Shown piece by piece: positions 5,358 to 6,652 of a stretch of 6,652 nt of DNA. Position numbers and translations under genes: made by a program. The stretch spans positions 1 through 6,652 of the forward strand of contig CANRME010000068.1 of assembly GCA_947631655.1 (NCBI GenBank), in the 5' to 3' direction. Position 1 is the first letter of the stretch. Each line of letters starts with the position of its first letter. The notes beneath the pieces are model-generated. The model was not told where the DNA came from. It ran no database searches and saw only the letters and a list, made by a program, of their open reading frames with translations. This DNA comes from an uncultured Bacilli bacterium. GTDB lineage: Bacteria; Bacillota_I; Bacilli_A; RF39; UBA660.

Positions 5358-6509
5358 ATGAAAAAAGGAATATTTTTATTATTAACTTTTTTTAGTTTAA
5401 TATTAATAGTTAAAGCAGAAGATTATGCACCCAATGCGATTAGTGCGATATTACTTGAACCTACAACGGGTAAAATAGTTTATGAAAAAAATAGTCATGA
5501 AGAGTTAGCGCCCGCATCAATGACGAAGATTATGACTTTACTTTTAACAATGGAAGCAATTGATGAAGGAAGACTTTCATATGACGATTATGTGGATATT
5601 AGTGCTAATGCTTCGGGTATGGGTGGTAGTCAGATATTTTTAGAAGCTAATTCCAAAGTTAAAGTTGAAGAATTAATAAAGGGAATTGCTGTTTCTTCAG
5701 CAAACGACGCAGCAGTAGCTCTATCTGAAAAACTAGGAGGTACTGAGGAAAAATTTGTGGAAATGATGAATGATAAAGCGCGCGAATTAGGATTAGAAAA
5801 TACAGTGTTTAAAAATCCGCATGGCTTAGATACGGAAGGACATGTTTCATCTGCTTATGATATGGCGATGATGGCTAAAGAATTATTAAAACACCAAGAT
5901 ATTTTAAGATTTACAAGTATTTATGAAGAATATTTAACCAAACCCGATGGCAGTAAAGTATGGCTCGTTAATACCAATAAATTAGTGCGATTTTATGAAG
6001 GAGTAGATGGCCTTAAAACCGGTTATACCGAAGAAGCCGGCTACTGTCTTACCGCTACGGCGACTAGAAATAACTTGCGTTTTATCTCCGTTGTAATGGG
6101 CGAGGTATCAGGCGACACCCGTAGTAAAGATACCACTAATTTATTAAATTATGGTTTTAATAGTTTTAAATTAAATCAAATAATTTCTAAAGATAAAGAA
6201 TTAGGGAAAGTACGAATTGAAAAAGGAAAAAAAGATACAGGAATTATTGTTTTAAAAAATGAAGTTAATGAACTTATAGGGATAAATGATAAACAAGAAG
6301 ATTATACTTTAAATATAAAAGTTGGGAAAATAAAAGCCCCGGTTAAAGCAGGGGATGTTATCGGTACTGTTGAAATTATCGATAATGAAGGCTTAATAGT
6401 TAGGGAAGAAGAAGTTACCTTAAAAGAAACTATAGATAAGGCTAGTATTTGGGACATCTTTAAAAGAAATTTACAAACTTTATTAACCGGTAAAAGTTTT
6501 AATAATTAG
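5358..6509 (+). CDS. dacA: Serine-type D-Ala-D-Ala carboxypeptidase (PBP5/DacA family)
   Basis: Low-molecular-weight penicillin-binding protein of 383 residues that removes the terminal D-Ala from peptidoglycan stem pentapeptides outside the membrane. A signal peptide (residues 1-20, hydrophobic core IFLLLTFFSLILIV) ends in VKA before EDY. The catalytic motifs are all present: SMTK (S54 nucleophile, K57), SAN (S114-N116) and KTG (220-222). The transpeptidase-like domain ends near 270; residues 277-355 fit the beta-rich PBP5 C-terminal domain (KVGKIKAPVKAGDVIGTVEI). The tail KASIWDIFKRNLQTLLTG (361-378) is a plausible amphipathic helix for membrane attachment, as in other DacA proteins. AGGAGGA (5343-5349) ends eight bases before the ATG, 9 after GGAGG. 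The gene stands alone between two intrinsic terminators. It shows that the organism makes peptidoglycan, which argues against a true wall-less Mollicute. Confidence 0.95.
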   Translation: MKKGIFLLLTFFSLILIVKAEDYAPNAISAILLEPTTGKIVYEKNSHEELAPASMTKIMTLLLTMEAIDEGRLSYDDYVDISANASGMGGSQIFLEANSKVKVEELIKGIAVSSANDAAVALSEKLGGTEEKFVEMMNDKARELGLENTVFKNPHGLDTEGHVSSAYDMAMMAKELLKHQDILRFTSIYEEYLTKPDGSKVWLVNTNKLVRFYEGVDGLKTGYTEEAGYCLTATATRNNLRFISVVMGEVSGDTRSKDTTNLLNYGFNSFKLNQIISKDKELGKVRIEKGKKDTGIIVLKNEVNELIGINDKQEDYTLNIKVGKIKAPVKAGDVIGTVEIIDNEGLIVREEEVTLKETIDKASIWDIFKRNLQTLLTGKSFNN

Positions 6510-6513
6510 AATT

Positions 6514-6547
6514 AAGTAAAATAGATTTGCTATTTTGCTTTTTTTTT
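6514..6547 (+). terminator. Intrinsic terminator of dacA
   Basis: AAGTAAAATAG (6514-6524) pairs with CTATTTTGCTT (6530-6540), 11 bp with one G-U, loop ATTTG, followed by seven more T residues (6541-6547). It starts five bases after the stop codon. Confidence 0.85.
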
Positions 6548-6555
6548 GCTATAAT
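6527..6555 (+). promoter_or_regulatory. Extended -10 promoter of the RNase J gene, inside the dacA terminator
   Basis: TTGCTA (6527-6532), a 17-base spacer, TG at 6547-6548 and a perfect TATAAT (6550-6555). The -35 box lies in the loop and 3' strand of the dacA terminator and the T-tract fills the spacer. Transcription should start near 6562. Confidence 0.75.
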
Positions 6556-6602
6556 CTACATTATGTATTTATACTTTTAAATATTTAGAAAGAGGTTTTT
6601 AT

Positions 6603-6652
6603 ATGAGTAAAATTAAAATTTTTGCTTTGGGAGGATTAAATGAGTCCGGAAA
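6603..6652 (+). CDS. rnj: Ribonuclease J, first 16 codons only
   Basis: The frame from ATG 6603 reads MSKIKIFALGGLNESG and runs off the right edge. This matches the N-terminus of RNase J (FALGGLxExGKN), a metallo-beta-lactamase-fold 5'-3' exo/endoribonuclease of mRNA decay and rRNA processing in Firmicutes; the zinc ligands lie beyond the window. GAGG (6592-6595) is seven bases upstream and a strong promoter precedes it. With so few residues the assignment rests on this signature alone, and J1 and J2 types cannot be told apart. Confidence 0.75.
   Translation, partial: MSKIKIFALGGLNESG

Noticed and set aside
1023..6509. Mycoplasma-type genetic code with TGA as Trp
   Set aside because: All ten Trp codons seen are TGG and no in-frame TGA occurs, whereas a code 4 genome this AT-rich would use mostly TGA. 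TGA is also not used as a stop here, so the evidence comes from Trp codons only.
6563..6580. Five-codon frame MYLYF before the RNase J gene
   Set aside because: No ribosome binding site and it begins at the predicted transcript start; no sign of a leader peptide.
1..6652. Insertion sequence, CRISPR array, toxin-antitoxin pair, phage or integrative element
   Set aside because: No transposase, integrase, regularly spaced repeat, terminal inverted repeats or paired small genes were found; the flanking genes are housekeeping.

Overview
The window is very AT-rich, and every protein is rich in Lys, Asn, Ile, Glu and Leu. Strong AGGAGG-type ribosome binding sites, intrinsic terminators, a bacterial-type AspRS and the start of an RNase J gene point to a low-GC Firmicute (Bacilli/Mollicutes-like lineage, probably an uncultured gut-type organism). 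All ten Trp codons I can see in the complete genes are TGG and no in-frame TGA occurs, so standard code 11 fits better than the Mycoplasma code. No mobile element, CRISPR array, tRNA or rRNA is visible. The exact lineage is inference.

Layout: (1) 1-914, minus strand: 5' part of an unrecognised single-pass membrane protein, running off the left edge. (2) 915-1022: divergent control region with a promoter for the helicase and a perfect 8+1+8 palindrome. (3) 1023-2552, plus: a short superfamily 1 helicase of the helicase IV type, without the N-terminal domain of E. coli HelD. (4) About 2571-2721: a structured leader RNA with its own extended -10 promoter, an 18-codon leader ORF, a 13-bp stem, a 12-bp pairing that competes with a terminator hairpin, and a 9-nt anti-Shine-Dalgarno. 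(5) 2722-3474: fusion of an ASCH domain and a cytidine-deaminase-like domain, the gene controlled by that leader. (6) 3538-5283: aspS, with its own promoter, which shares 24 of 29 bases with the leader promoter. (7) 5358-6509: secreted D-Ala-D-Ala carboxypeptidase (dacA type). (8) 6603-6652: first codons of an RNase J gene, whose promoter is interleaved with the dacA terminator.

The aspS, dacA and RNase J genes are ordinary housekeeping functions (translation, cell wall, RNA decay), each with its own signals. The accessory interest is the leader plus the ASCH-deaminase. Its contiguous segment 2626-2650 is complementary in one half to upstream sequence and in the other half to downstream sequence, so it can form a pseudoknot, or take part in attenuation driven by leader-peptide translation. 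The controlled enzyme combines an RNA/modified-nucleoside domain with a deaminase whose substrate-contact motif is non-canonical. Resistance to a nucleoside antibiotic, or salvage of a modified cytidine, are the two functions I consider most worth testing; neither is proven by the sequence.
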